DNA from: CAG-873 sp910578365 | GTDB taxonomy: Bacteria; Bacteroidota; Bacteroidia; Bacteroidales; Muribaculaceae | DNA: 64,000 nt | Assembly: GCA_951635545.1 (NCBI GenBank) | Contig: OX620685.1 | Span: 1,488,001 to 1,552,000, forward strand | Reading direction: 5' to 3' | Program-made: the position numbers and the translations under genes | The notes under the pieces: generated by a model | Databases searched by the model: none | Told to the model about the DNA's origin: nothing | Seen by the model: only the letters and a program-made list of their open reading frames with translations | Part shown: positions 8,316 through 18,569 of the stretch, one piece after another | How positions within the stretch are numbered: the stretch's first letter is position 1 | Layout: every line of letters begins with the position of its first letter

Positions 8316-11300
8316 AGCCTCTCGATGCTAAAGAACTACAGAAGCGCTTTCTGACCCCTGCGCGGCAGAAAGCGCTTGCTGCGATTGTCGGCGACAGACG
8401 CAGCTGTGTGTGCGGTGTCGCAGGCTCGTCGGCCGCATTGCTTCTGAGCGTGATGCCGCACGGAAAAGCGCCGCTGCTGGTTATAGCCGACAGTCAGGAC
8501 GATGCCGGATACCTTTTCCACGACCTCTGCCGCCTCTTCGGCGAGGATACGGTGGCTATGCTGCCCAGCGGCTACAAACGCGACATCAAGTACGGGCAGG
8601 CCGACCCGCCATCACAGATACTGCGCACCGAAACACTGCGGCGCATCAGTGGCGAGAAGTCGCTGCAGGCCGTAGTCACATATCCTGAGGCTCTGGCCGA
8701 ACGTGTGGCCGACCGCGATACTCTCAGCAACCACACAATGCGCATTGTGCAGGGTAAGGATTACGATATAACGGAGCTGCAGAAGTGGCTCCGGAGCGAA
8801 GGTTTCGCCGAGGTCGACTATGTGTACGAGCCGGGTCAGTGGGCCTCGCGAGGCTCCATACTCGATATATACGGCTTTGCCGACGAGATGCCGGTGCGCA
8901 TCGACTTCTTCGGCGATGAAGCTGACAGCATACGTTCGTTCGATGTCGAAACACAGCTGTCGAAGCAGAAACTCGACAGCTATGACATTGTGGCCAACGT
9001 GGCCTCAGGCAACAACGGCACTCCGTTGCTGGGCTATATCGATGCCGATACTCTGATAGCCATGCGCGACAGCCGCTACACCCTCGAGCGAATACGTGCC
9101 GTATGCTCCGAGGAATTCTCGCAAAGCGCCTCGCTTACAGGCGAGGGCGATGCCTCGGCCATGCAGCAGCTTATCGACCCCGACGAGTTCGCCTCGCTTC
9201 TCGACACATTCCGCCTCCTCGAATTCAAAGCCGGAGGCCGCGGCGGAGGCAAAGATGCCTCCACTCCGGTCGATGCTAAGCTCGACCTGGACTGCTCGCC
9301 TCAGGGAGTGTATCACAAGAACTTCGACATGATTGCCGAGTCGTTCACCCGATTCATGGACGACGGATATACATTGTACATACTTTCCGACAACCGCGCC
9401 CAGTTCGACCGTCTGCGCTCCATATTCAACGACCGTGGCGACAGCATCAGCTTCACGCCCGTCGAAACCACCCTGCACGAGGGCTTCGTAGACCATCAGA
9501 CCAAGACCTGCGTGTTTACCGACCACCAGATATTCGACCGCTTTCACAAATACACCCTCCGTAGCGATCGTGCCCGCTCGGGAAAAGTGGCCTTGTCGCT
9601 CAAGGAATTAGGTCAGATTGAGCCGGGCGACTATATAGTGCATATCGACCATGGCGTGGGCAAGTTCGCCGGTCTGTTGCGCACCGAAGTCGGAGGCCGC
9701 ATGCAGGAGATGATAAAGCTTGTGTACCAGAACAACGACATAGTGTTTGTGAGCATCCACGCCCTGCACAAACTGTCGAAATACCGCGGCAAAGAAGGCG
9801 TGCCGCCCAAGATAAACCGTATCGGCTCAGGCGCATGGCAGAGGGTAAAGGAGCGTACCAAGAGCAAACTCAAGGATATCGCCCGCGACCTTATCCGCCT
9901 GTATGCCGCCCGAAAGGAGGAAAAAGGATTCGCATTCTCGCCCGACAGCTATCTGCAGCACGAGCTCGAGGCCTCGTTTATATACGAGGACACCCCCGAC
10001 CAGCTTACCGCCACTCAGGCCGTGAAAGCCGATATGGAAAGCGAACGCCCCATGGACCGCCTGATTTGCGGCGATGTGGGCTTTGGCAAGACTGAAATCG
10101 CTGTACGCGCGGCTTTTAAGGCCGCCACCGACGGCAAACAGGTAGCCGTGCTCGTTCCTACTACGGTGCTGGCATATCAGCACTACCGCACATTCAGAGA
10201 GCGTCTAAAAGAGTTCCCGGTGCGGGTCGACTATCTGTCGCGCGCCCGTTCGCCCAAGCAGACCAAAGAAATACTCGCCGATCTGGCCGAGGGCAAAATA
10301 GATATCATCATAGGCACCCACAAACTCATAGGCAAGAGCGTGAAGTTCAAAGACCTGGGCCTGTTGGTAATCGACGAGGAACAGAAGTTCGGTGTGGCGG
10401 TGAAAGAAAAGCTCAAGCAGCTGAAAATCAACATCGACACTCTCACCATGAGTGCCACCCCCATACCGCGTACCCTGCAGTTCTCGCTTATGGGCGCCCG
10501 CGACCTGTCGTCGATCAACACTCCGCCGGCAAACCGTTATCCGATTATCACCTCGGTCGACACCCTCAACGACGATATAGTGGCGGAGGCTCTCAACTTT
10601 GAGATTTCGCGCGGCGGACAGGTATTTTTCATCAACAACCGCATCGAAGGCCTTTACGACCTCGAGGCCATGATACACCGCCTGATTCCTGATGCCAAGG
10701 TTGCCGTGGCGCATGGCCAGATGCCCCCAGAGCGCCTTGAGAAAACCATTGTGGACTTCGCTGCTCACGACTACGACGTGCTGCTCAGTACCACTATAGT
10801 CGAAAGCGGTGTCGATATGCCGAACGTCAACACCATAATAGTGAATAATGCCCAGAACTTCGGTCTGAGCGAACTGCACCAGTTGCGAGGCCGCGTGGGG
10901 CGCAGCAACCGCAAGGCATTCTGCTACCTGATGGTGCCTGCCCACGTGCCGCTCACGCCTATAGCGCGACGCCGTCTGCAGGCCATAGAAAGCTTCTCGG
11001 ACCTCGGCAGCGGCATACACATAGCCATGCAGGACCTGGACATACGCGGCGCCGGAAACCTTCTGGGCGCCGAGCAAAGCGGTTTCATAGCCGACCTGGG
11101 CTACGAAACTTATCAGAAGATACTGCGCGAAGCCGTAATGGAACTGCGTACCGAGGAGTTCGCCGGTACATTCACCGCCGATGACGGCGTTACTGCCCGC
11201 GGCGAGGAAGAATTTGTGGCCGACACCGTGATAGAAACCGACCTGGAACTGCTATTCCCTGCCGACTATGTGCCGCAGGAGAGCGAACGAATAGCCCTGT

Positions 11301-11680
11301 ACCAGCGCCTCGACAACATAGAGCGCGAAACCGACCTGCTGGAATTCCGCCGTCAGCTCGAAGACCGTTTCGGACGCATTCCGCGCCAGGCCTCCGAACT
11401 GCTGCGTGTGCCCACACTGCGCAGGCTTGGCCGCCGTCTGGGCGTGGAGAAGGTGACTATGCACCGCGGTTCGCTGTACCTTTACTTTGTCGACGACAGC
11501 AACGCGGCCTTCTACCAGTCGGCCATGTTCGGGCGGCTGCTCAACTACATGCAGCTGAACATGCGTCGGGCCCGTCTGCGACAGAAAAACGACCGTCGCA
11601 GCATGGCTGTCAGCGATGTTCCCGATGTCGAAACCGCCGTGGTTCTGCTGCAGGAAATCATCGACCTGCCGACACTGTGA
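8312..11680 (+). CDS. mfd: Transcription-repair coupling factor Mfd
   Basis: This 1122-residue protein removes RNA polymerase stalled at lesions and recruits UvrA. In order it shows a UvrB-like N-terminal module, the polymerase-interacting domain (PGDYIVHIDHGVGKFAGL, near residue 435), and a RecG-like translocase with Walker A GDVGFGKTE (near 588), the DEEQ box in VIDEEQKFGV (near 687) and motif VI QLRGRVGRS (near 857). A C-terminal TRCF domain follows. Length and motifs are complete. It is translationally coupled to the upstream protease gene. Confidence 0.97.
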   Translation: MKPLDAKELQKRFLTPARQKALAAIVGDRRSCVCGVAGSSAALLLSVMPHGKAPLLVIADSQDDAGYLFHDLCRLFGEDTVAMLPSGYKRDIKYGQADPPSQILRTETLRRISGEKSLQAVVTYPEALAERVADRDTLSNHTMRIVQGKDYDITELQKWLRSEGFAEVDYVYEPGQWASRGSILDIYGFADEMPVRIDFFGDEADSIRSFDVETQLSKQKLDSYDIVANVASGNNGTPLLGYIDADTLIAMRDSRYTLERIRAVCSEEFSQSASLTGEGDASAMQQLIDPDEFASLLDTFRLLEFKAGGRGGGKDASTPVDAKLDLDCSPQGVYHKNFDMIAESFTRFMDDGYTLYILSDNRAQFDRLRSIFNDRGDSISFTPVETTLHEGFVDHQTKTCVFTDHQIFDRFHKYTLRSDRARSGKVALSLKELGQIEPGDYIVHIDHGVGKFAGLLRTEVGGRMQEMIKLVYQNNDIVFVSIHALHKLSKYRGKEGVPPKINRIGSGAWQRVKERTKSKLKDIARDLIRLYAARKEEKGFAFSPDSYLQHELEASFIYEDTPDQLTATQAVKADMESERPMDRLICGDVGFGKTEIAVRAAFKAATDGKQVAVLVPTTVLAYQHYRTFRERLKEFPVRVDYLSRARSPKQTKEILADLAEGKIDIIIGTHKLIGKSVKFKDLGLLVIDEEQKFGVAVKEKLKQLKINIDTLTMSATPIPRTLQFSLMGARDLSSINTPPANRYPIITSVDTLNDDIVAEALNFEISRGGQVFFINNRIEGLYDLEAMIHRLIPDAKVAVAHGQMPPERLEKTIVDFAAHDYDVLLSTTIVESGVDMPNVNTIIVNNAQNFGLSELHQLRGRVGRSNRKAFCYLMVPAHVPLTPIARRRLQAIESFSDLGSGIHIAMQDLDIRGAGNLLGAEQSGFIADLGYETYQKILREAVMELRTEEFAGTFTADDGVTARGEEEFVADTVIETDLELLFPADYVPQESERIALYQRLDNIERETDLLEFRRQLEDRFGRIPRQASELLRVPTLRRLGRRLGVEKVTMHRGSLYLYFVDDSNAAFYQSAMFGRLLNYMQLNMRRARLRQKNDRRSMAVSDVPDVETAVVLLQEIIDLPTL

Positions 11681-11739
11681 AACCGGCAATGACAATTTTG
11701 ACAGGCATTATGCACTATATCAGGAAGCCTGATGGCTCA

Positions 11740-11904
11740 CTATGCAGTCAGCCGGCGTAACAGCAGCCATACAGCAGCCAGAGCTGCGATAGCAATTAGA
11801 ATAGTCAGCCAACCGTAGCAGTACAGCCTATTAGGAATTCCATCAAGTGTACGCTTCTTTTTTTCCGGCACAAGGTATATGGTGTCAGGATCGTCTTTTT
11901 TCAT
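11740..11904 (-). CDS. 54-residue single-pass membrane protein coupled to the ABC exporter
   Basis: The minus strand carries ATG at 11904-11902 overlapping the ABC transporter stop (ATGA), then 54 codons to TAG. The N-terminal half is charged (MKKDDPDTIYLVPEKKKRTL), followed by one hydrophobic segment (about residues 31-49, GWLTILIAIAALAAVWLLL) and an RRLTA tail. By the positive-inside rule the charged N-terminus would be cytoplasmic or the tail would be. No family is recognised. The coupling suggests an accessory subunit of the exporter, possibly in the position where an HlyD gene is often found. It is the last gene of the locus. Confidence 0.65.
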   Translation of the reverse strand: MKKDDPDTIYLVPEKKKRTLDGIPNRLYCYGWLTILIAIAALAAVWLLLRRLTA

Positions 11905-14093
11905 GTTCCTAATTCCAGCTGGTTTTTGACGAGGTTGTAGTATATGCCGCGAGCGGCAGTCAGTTCGTTGTGGTTGCCCGATTCTACTATACGACCTTGG
12001 TCGACAACCAGAATCCGGTCTGCATTTTTCACAGTCGATAGCCTGTGTGCAATCACCACAACTGTACGCCCTTTGAAAAATTCGTTAAGGTTGCCTATTA
12101 TCAGGTTTTCGTTACTGGCATCAAGCGCGTTAGTGGCTTCGTCAAGAAATATGAACCGGGGATTGCGGTAAATTGCGCGCGCTATAAGAATCCGCTGTTT
12201 TTGCCCCTGGCTCAGTCCGATGCCGTCTTTGCCTATCTCGGTATTATATTTCAAAGGCAGATTCATCACATAATCATGGATGTTGGCCAATTGTGATGCG
12301 TATTGAAGCCGTTCGAGGTCTATATCGTCATCATCTGCAGCTATGTTGCGTGCGATTGTATCTGAAAAAATTACGCCGTCCTGCATAACTACACCGCAGT
12401 TCATTCTCCAACGCCTCAGATTGTATTCTCCCAGACTGCGGCCGGACACTCTGATGCACCCCTCTTCTGCAGGATAATATCCCAGCATAAGCTTGAGTAT
12501 TGTTGTCTTGCCGCTTCCTGAGGCCCCTACTATTGCCGTGACCTTGCCGGGTGGCACGGTAAGGCTTATGTTGTGCAGGGTTTTATAGGGAGAATGTTTT
12601 TCGTACCTGAAACTGACGTTGTCGAACTCGATTGCCGGACAGTCTATTTCAGTAACCGCATCTTCCCGGCCTTTGTCTTCGTCGTCGCAGTGATGTATCT
12701 CGCCGATACGTTCCAGTGATATCTTCACGTCCTGCATCGAATATACGAACCCGATAAGCTGGTTTATAGGCGAATTTAGTTGGCCTATGATATATTGTAC
12801 CGCCAGCATGGCGCCGAGAGTAAACTGTCCGTCAATAACAGCCGAAGCAGCCAGCACGGTAATCAGTATGTTTTTCAGTTCGTTGATAAACAGGGCGCCG
12901 GCTTCCTGAGTCTGCTGCATGCGCAGCGACTTCATCTGTACTTCGAATAGTTCTATCTGTATGTCTTCCCACTTGCCGCGTCGGCGCTCCTCGCAGTTCT
13001 GCAGTTTTATTTCCTGCATGGAGTTCACGTACTGAAATGCCATATCCTGGCTACGAGCCTGCACCGAAAAAGTTTCGTAATCTATTATACGGCGCCTGCG
13101 CAGGAATAGAGTTACCCACACGCCGTATAGCAGGCTCATAAAAATGAACACAGCAAAAATAGTACTATTGTATATTAACAATGCTATGCCGAATACCAAT
13201 ATACTTATCAGGGTGAATATCACGCCCAGAAATTGGGTTGTGAGGAAGTTGCGTATCCGGTCCTGGTCGGCCAGGCGCTGCAGTATATCTCCGCTTTTTC
13301 GTATTTCGAAGAAAGACATCGGCAGCCGCATAAGCTTGATGAAAAAGCTGTTCAGCAGCGACAGGTTTATGCGCATCGAAAGATGCAGCAGCAGCCAGCC
13401 GCGTACAAACTCAGTGGCCGTACGCCCCACAATTATTGTGAGTTCGCCCAGCAGTATCAGCCATATAAGTCTTAACGACGAATTTTTGATGCCTGCATCG
13501 ACTATGGCCTGTGTCAGGAACGGCATCAACAGCTGCATCAGGCAAGCTACCGACAGCCCGAAAAGAATCTGAATAAAGTACCGGCGGTGTTTTTTTATAA
13601 AGTCGTATATTACCGACAAGTCGGCGCCTCTATGCCGGTCGGATTCCGGAGCTGATGAATAATACGCTTCGGATGGATTGAAAAACATGGCAATCCCTTT
13701 TTCCTCTTCACCGTTTCGTGAGCTTATCCAATGTTCTCTGAGTTCATCGGCGCTGATGCGCATTTTACCTTTGCCGGGGTCGGCGATGTGGAAGCGCCGC
13801 CCCCGGTCTGATATTTTATACAACACAACATAGTGCCGCTGGTCCCAATGCAGAATGCAGGGCATTGGCATCTCAGCCAGTTTTTCGACAGTCAGTTTTA
13901 CTGTGGCGTTTTCCAGCCCCAGTTCGGTGGCGGATTTTGATATGGCCAGCATCGAAACGCCTTGTTTCGATGCTCCGCACAACCGGTCGGCATGCCTCAG
14001 CGATACGGGCATGCCGAAAGATGTGCCGACCATGGCCAGACAGGCCGCGCCGCACTGCATCACTTCCTGCTGGCGTATGAGTCTGAATCTCAT
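11901..14093 (-). CDS. Peptidase-containing ABC transporter (C39 peptidase, TM domain, ATPase)
   Basis: This 730-residue bacteriocin-type exporter (PCAT) would trim leader peptides and export the product. The C39 domain shows the oxyanion Gln8, catalytic Cys14 in MQCGAACLAM, His87 in QRHYVVL and Asp105 in HIADPGKG. About six transmembrane helices follow (165-430). The ATPase has Walker A GASGSGKTT (near 522), signature LSQGQKQR (near 628) and Walker B FIFLDEATNALD (near 652). All motifs are intact. It overlaps the upstream barrel stop (ATGA) and the downstream 54-residue ORF. No HlyD-type adaptor is encoded in the locus. Confidence 0.93.
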   Translation of the reverse strand: MRFRLIRQQEVMQCGAACLAMVGTSFGMPVSLRHADRLCGASKQGVSMLAISKSATELGLENATVKLTVEKLAEMPMPCILHWDQRHYVVLYKISDRGRRFHIADPGKGKMRISADELREHWISSRNGEEEKGIAMFFNPSEAYYSSAPESDRHRGADLSVIYDFIKKHRRYFIQILFGLSVACLMQLLMPFLTQAIVDAGIKNSSLRLIWLILLGELTIIVGRTATEFVRGWLLLHLSMRINLSLLNSFFIKLMRLPMSFFEIRKSGDILQRLADQDRIRNFLTTQFLGVIFTLISILVFGIALLIYNSTIFAVFIFMSLLYGVWVTLFLRRRRIIDYETFSVQARSQDMAFQYVNSMQEIKLQNCEERRRGKWEDIQIELFEVQMKSLRMQQTQEAGALFINELKNILITVLAASAVIDGQFTLGAMLAVQYIIGQLNSPINQLIGFVYSMQDVKISLERIGEIHHCDDEDKGREDAVTEIDCPAIEFDNVSFRYEKHSPYKTLHNISLTVPPGKVTAIVGASGSGKTTILKLMLGYYPAEEGCIRVSGRSLGEYNLRRWRMNCGVVMQDGVIFSDTIARNIAADDDDIDLERLQYASQLANIHDYVMNLPLKYNTEIGKDGIGLSQGQKQRILIARAIYRNPRFIFLDEATNALDASNENLIIGNLNEFFKGRTVVVIAHRLSTVKNADRILVVDQGRIVESGNHNELTAARGIYYNLVKNQLELGT

Positions 14094-16435
14094 CGGTCTG
14101 AATAGTCGAGAATGCCAGAAGCTCCGCCCTGAAGCGGACCAACATGATTGTCTTGTTTTATTTTCTTACCATAGGAGAATGAATACGATACATTCAGCAC
14201 AAAGAGTCGATGGTACGCCGATGAATAGCTCTGATTACGTGAGGAAAACTCCGCAGTATCAATAAGCGAATATCCCGACTTATAACTACTTACCGAAGGG
14301 TTAAAAGCTGTGGCCGAAATGTTCCAGTTACCATTGCCCCAGCCGGCTTCCAGACTGTAATACGCCGGAGTTTTGCTTATGGAAGAATTGCTGATATTTG
14401 TACGGTGGTAGTTATACGATGCCGAGGCATAGAACTGACCGAAAATATACATGGCCTGGCCAAAGAAATTCAGATGGGTGGCGCTGTAGTTCTGCAAGGA
14501 ATGGCGTGCGACACTATTTCCGCGTATACCGCCGTTAAGCCGCAGATTGGAGTTCAGGCATTTTACCGAAAGGTTGATTCCATAGTTGTGAGTATTCATG
14601 AAGCCGTGATTCAACCAGCTACGCACCATTAGAGGATGACCTTGGTAAATTTCAGGGGTATATCTGTCAACAATCATATTGCCCATGCGGGTGAACGTCC
14701 AGTAGGACGACAGACTGAAAATTTGGTTAGGCATAAATTTGTATTGTATGCCGATATTGAAGAATGTGCCATTTTTTAGCGATGGATTGCCACGCACGCC
14801 GTCCAATTTGTCTGTAAGTACGAAATTGTCGGTCTTAGCGCTCATCGGCACTGTATATGGAGAAAAGTTTGAGAACATGTTTATGCTGCTTTGACCGCTA
14901 AAATTATATCCTAATTTAAAATAATACCACGGCGAAATCGATTTATAGTTTACATCGGAAACAGTCTGTGAAAAGAATTTCGCGCCGGTGTTTATGGCAC
15001 CCCAGAAATTGCCAAATGAAAGATTGGCCGACAAATCGGCTAAACCGCCGTAGGTCCTTCCTTGCGACTTGGAGGATTCGGTTCCTGTATAGGTTACAGA
15101 ATTACCACTTCCTTCGGTAGATATTCTGACACCTATACTCTGATTGCCAAATCTCTTTTTTAACTCTGCCAGAAGTTTATATTGCCATGTCTTGTCGCGC
15201 GAATCGCTCCGGAATGTATTGCCTTCAGTAAAAGAGTAAGCACTTCTGTATTTTGAATACGAAGCAGAGGGAGTGACAGAAAGTGAGAATTCGGAGGGTA
15301 AGTCAAAAAAATAGTTTCCGTTCCATACTGCACTCAGGTTGCTGGTGTGCGAATATCTTCGGCTTTCTTCTTCGGGGTATAAAGCCGGATTATAACTCAC
15401 AATACCGTGCGAGAGTATACGAGGAGTGTTTGCGCCTGAAAGACTCAAAGTATTTGCAATATTGATTTTATTGCTCCGGTATATTGCCCTGAAGGATCCG
15501 TAGCCGCTTCGTTTGCTTGCTGATGCTCCGTCGCTGACCGAATGCTTTTCCACAGACAGGTCGGGGAAGTTATATACGCTCAGGTTGTCGCGTCCGATAT
15601 AAGAATCGCTCTCATACCCGAATCCACCGCCAAAATCATATAGCATCTTCCCGGAGGTAAACCGTGAATACGCGCGATAATTACCATAATTCTGTATGAA
15701 ATGCTGTTGGCCGCTCAACGACGTATATCCGCCGTAATCATATTTCACAAGTACGTAATTTACAGCATACCTTGCCCCGTGGAATCGTGGGTCGGACGGC
15801 GCCTCGAGATATTCAATAGTCTGTATGTCCGTGGTGCGCAGCATTTCTACCTCTGCTTGTGTGGCCGGCTGCATGTCGATAAAAAACTCCACGCTATTAC
15901 CTGAGGCGGTAGTGACACTCTTGGTCATGGGGTCGACATATAAATCGGCGAGTGCCATCGTACGGATAAGTTCGATACCTCCGTGAGAAATTTTTTTCTC
16001 CTTTTTCGTAGGTATGAAAGTTGTTTGGTTCTCTTCGATGTACCGGGTGCGACCTTCAACTTTAAGTTCTCCGAGTTCCGTGGCTTCGCCGGTCTTCGGC
16101 AACAGCCTCTCGGGTACATAAATATTAAAAACTTCTTCACGCGGCAAGGATACAGGTTCACCATAGTGTACATCTCCTATCTTGTATATTACAGCAAATA
16201 TCCCTTCAGCCGGCACTTCATTAATTATAAAAGTGCTGTCGGGCTGTAGTTCTGAAGTACCATAAACGCTCCTGCCGTCTTCTGAGCCAAGAATCGGCTT
16301 AAACTCGGTAAGGAGCTTATCGGTCCCTTTTAATATCATTCGTACTTTCAGCTCGTAAGCCGAAACACAAAGTGTGATATTAAGCATGCCAAAAAACAAT
16401 ATAAATCTAAGTACTATGCCCTTTAAGTCTTTCAT
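14090..16435 (-). CDS. TonB-receptor-like outer membrane beta-barrel protein (barrel B)
   Basis: This 781-residue protein has a signal peptide (about residues 1-26, LRFILFFGMLNITLCVSAYE), a beta-sandwich-like N-terminal domain of about 85 residues, a plug-like domain (about 120-230, including DIQTIEYLEAPSDPRFHGAR) and a long aromatic-rich barrel of the OMP_b-brl_3 type. It ends YSFSYGKKIKQDNHV plus a short tail. The layout resembles a TonB-dependent receptor, but without the large size or a SusD partner. Its stop overlaps the ATG of the C39 ABC transporter, implying the two act together. It is a paralogue of the broken barrel A upstream. Confidence 0.82.
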   Translation of the reverse strand: MKDLKGIVLRFILFFGMLNITLCVSAYELKVRMILKGTDKLLTEFKPILGSEDGRSVYGTSELQPDSTFIINEVPAEGIFAVIYKIGDVHYGEPVSLPREEVFNIYVPERLLPKTGEATELGELKVEGRTRYIEENQTTFIPTKKEKKISHGGIELIRTMALADLYVDPMTKSVTTASGNSVEFFIDMQPATQAEVEMLRTTDIQTIEYLEAPSDPRFHGARYAVNYVLVKYDYGGYTSLSGQQHFIQNYGNYRAYSRFTSGKMLYDFGGGFGYESDSYIGRDNLSVYNFPDLSVEKHSVSDGASASKRSGYGSFRAIYRSNKINIANTLSLSGANTPRILSHGIVSYNPALYPEEESRRYSHTSNLSAVWNGNYFFDLPSEFSLSVTPSASYSKYRSAYSFTEGNTFRSDSRDKTWQYKLLAELKKRFGNQSIGVRISTEGSGNSVTYTGTESSKSQGRTYGGLADLSANLSFGNFWGAINTGAKFFSQTVSDVNYKSISPWYYFKLGYNFSGQSSINMFSNFSPYTVPMSAKTDNFVLTDKLDGVRGNPSLKNGTFFNIGIQYKFMPNQIFSLSSYWTFTRMGNMIVDRYTPEIYQGHPLMVRSWLNHGFMNTHNYGINLSVKCLNSNLRLNGGIRGNSVARHSLQNYSATHLNFFGQAMYIFGQFYASASYNYHRTNISNSSISKTPAYYSLEAGWGNGNWNISATAFNPSVSSYKSGYSLIDTAEFSSRNQSYSSAYHRLFVLNVSYSFSYGKKIKQDNHVGPLQGGASGILDYSDR

Positions 16436-16480
16436 TCACTGTTTTGTTTTTTATGTTTACAATTAGTAAATCCAGTCATC

Positions 16481-16559
16481 GTACTGAGATGCCATATCCT
16501 GGCTACGAGCCTGCGCCGCACTGCATCACTTCCTGCTGGCGTATGAGTCTGAATCTCAT
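16481..16559 (-). pseudogene. Deletion scar of a second C39 ABC transporter gene
   Basis: Directly after the barrel A stop (sharing one base with its TGA) lies an ATG followed by the same 45 bases that start the intact ABC gene, encoding MRFRLIRQQEVMQCG. This is fused to about 30 bases matching the internal transporter segment that encodes QARSQDMA. The intact gene has these two pieces about 1 kb apart (near 14050-14093 and 13036-13060). The fusion reads into a stop within four codons. It is the remnant of a duplicate transporter gene that once followed barrel A. Confidence 0.85.
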
Positions 16560-18569
16560 CAGTCGGTTGTGTTAAGCAACCCTGATTCGGCGCCCTGTAC
16601 CGGGCCGAGTTTTTCGCCCTGCTGCACTTTCTTGCCGTAAGAGAACGAATATCTTACCGAAAGACCGAACTGGCGGTGATACGAAGAGCTGTAGGTTTCC
16701 GACCACGAGCTGTAGGGGCCGATGTCGGTGAGCATGGAAGTGCTGCGATAGTTGCCTACCGATGGGTTAAATGCAAAAGCTTCGATGTTCCAGTTGCCAT
16801 TGCCCCAGCCCGCCAATATGGAGTAGTAGTCAGGCGCTTTTGTCCTGCTGCCAATGCCTATCATTGTGCTGCGTGAATTATAGCTGGCTCTGAAATAGAA
16901 CTGGTTCAGGATATAGGTGGCTTGCCCGAAATAGTTCAGATAAGTACCTTTGTAATATGCCAGAGTGCGATTCAGTTGAGTGCTGCCTCTTACGCCTACA
17001 TTGAGGCGGAGATTGGAGTTGAGACATTTGAACATCATATTCACGCCATAGTTGTTTGCGGCACAGAAACCGTTGTTGACAAATCTCTGTACCATTACGG
17101 GTCTGCCCTGGAATTCTCCGGGTTTATATTCGCTTGCTATTATATTCGACAAACGTGTGAAAGTCCAAAATGTCGAGATAGCGTATTGCGAAGTCGGATT
17201 GTAGTTGTATGATAAGCCGGCTGTGAAAAATTTGCCCTGATCCAGATAAGGATTACCCTGCACGGCTTCGATATTGTTTTTCAGCAACAACTGATCCGAT
17301 TTATTTTCTGTCGGCAGTCCGGTAGCGTATAGTTTGAGGATAATTGTATACTGCTCCGGCGGTTGAAGTTATAGCCGGCATTTATATAGTATTCAGGCGC
17401 AACATCGTTATACGCCACTCCGTCGACAGTCTGATGAGAATATCTTATTCCTGCATTTGCATATAGCCATAGACGCCCGAAATTCAGGTTGGCATACAGG
17501 TCGGAAAGGCCTCCTGAATATGCGCTGTGCGACTTTGTCGCGGTCGTGCCTGAATATGTCATTGAATTGCCGTTCTGTCCTATTATCAAGCGGATGCCAA
17601 CTTGCTGCCTGCCAAGCTGTTTGCCCGCTTGGGCAAGAACTTGGTATATCCAGGCTTTGTCGTGCGAATTGTTTATAATCTCTGTGTTTTCGATGTAGCG
17701 GGAAGCATTTTTGTACTTGGAGTAAGATGCCGAAGGCGCAACCGAAAGCGAAAACTGATTAGGCAGATTGAAAAAATAATTGCCGTTCCACGACAGGCTT
17801 AAATCGCTGTTATGGGTGTATTGCATATTCTCTTCAACAGGATATACCTGCGGATTATAACTTACCAGACCGTGAAGTCTGTTGCCGGGCGTGTTCTGGC
17901 CCGAGAGGCCCACGGTATTCACAATACTCAGCTTTTCGCTCTGGTATGTAGCCCGCATCGAGCCGTAGCCTTTGCGATTGCTCTTGTAGCCGCCGTCGTT
18001 GGTGGTGCGCTTTTCGAGTGTGAAATCCGGAAACTCATACCTGTTCACTTCTTCACGCCCGTAATGCGAGTCGGTCAAATATGAAAAGCCTCCGCTCAGG
18101 TCATAAAGCATCTTACCTGTGGTATTGCGGGTATATACGTTGTAAGAGCCCTGGTTTTGTATAAAACGCTGCTGACCGTCCACAACCGTATAACCGCCGT
18201 ATTTATATTTCACCAGCACATAATTCAACGCATAGCGGGCGCCCTGAAAGCGTGGGTCGGCAGGCGACACCAGAAACTCCACTGTTTCGATATCCATGGC
18301 ACGTAGCATGCCTATCTCCTGCTGCGACGACGGGCGCATGTCGATAAACAGGCTTATTGCTTCGCCCGAGGCCGTAGTAACCGAACCCGACATCGGGTCG
18401 ACATTAAGTTGAGCCATAGCCATGTTGCTGAGCAGGTCGATACCGCCGCGCGATATTTTCTTTTCCTTTTTGGTGGGTATGAAAGTAGTTTTATTCATCT
18501 CCGTATACTGGTTGCTGCCCTCCACATTCAGCTCGCCTAACATTTCGGCCTTGCGGTGGGTGTCTACCA

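Noticed and set aside
10205..11077. A 290-codon minus-strand ORF inside mfd
   Set aside because: It is antisense to a complete, motif-rich mfd and has no recognisable domain. GC-rich codon use of the real gene creates open antisense frames.
11719..11733. Small hairpin ATCAGG-AAG-CCTGAT between mfd and the small membrane protein gene
   Set aside because: Stem of only 6 bp and no T-run on either side, so I do not call it a terminator.
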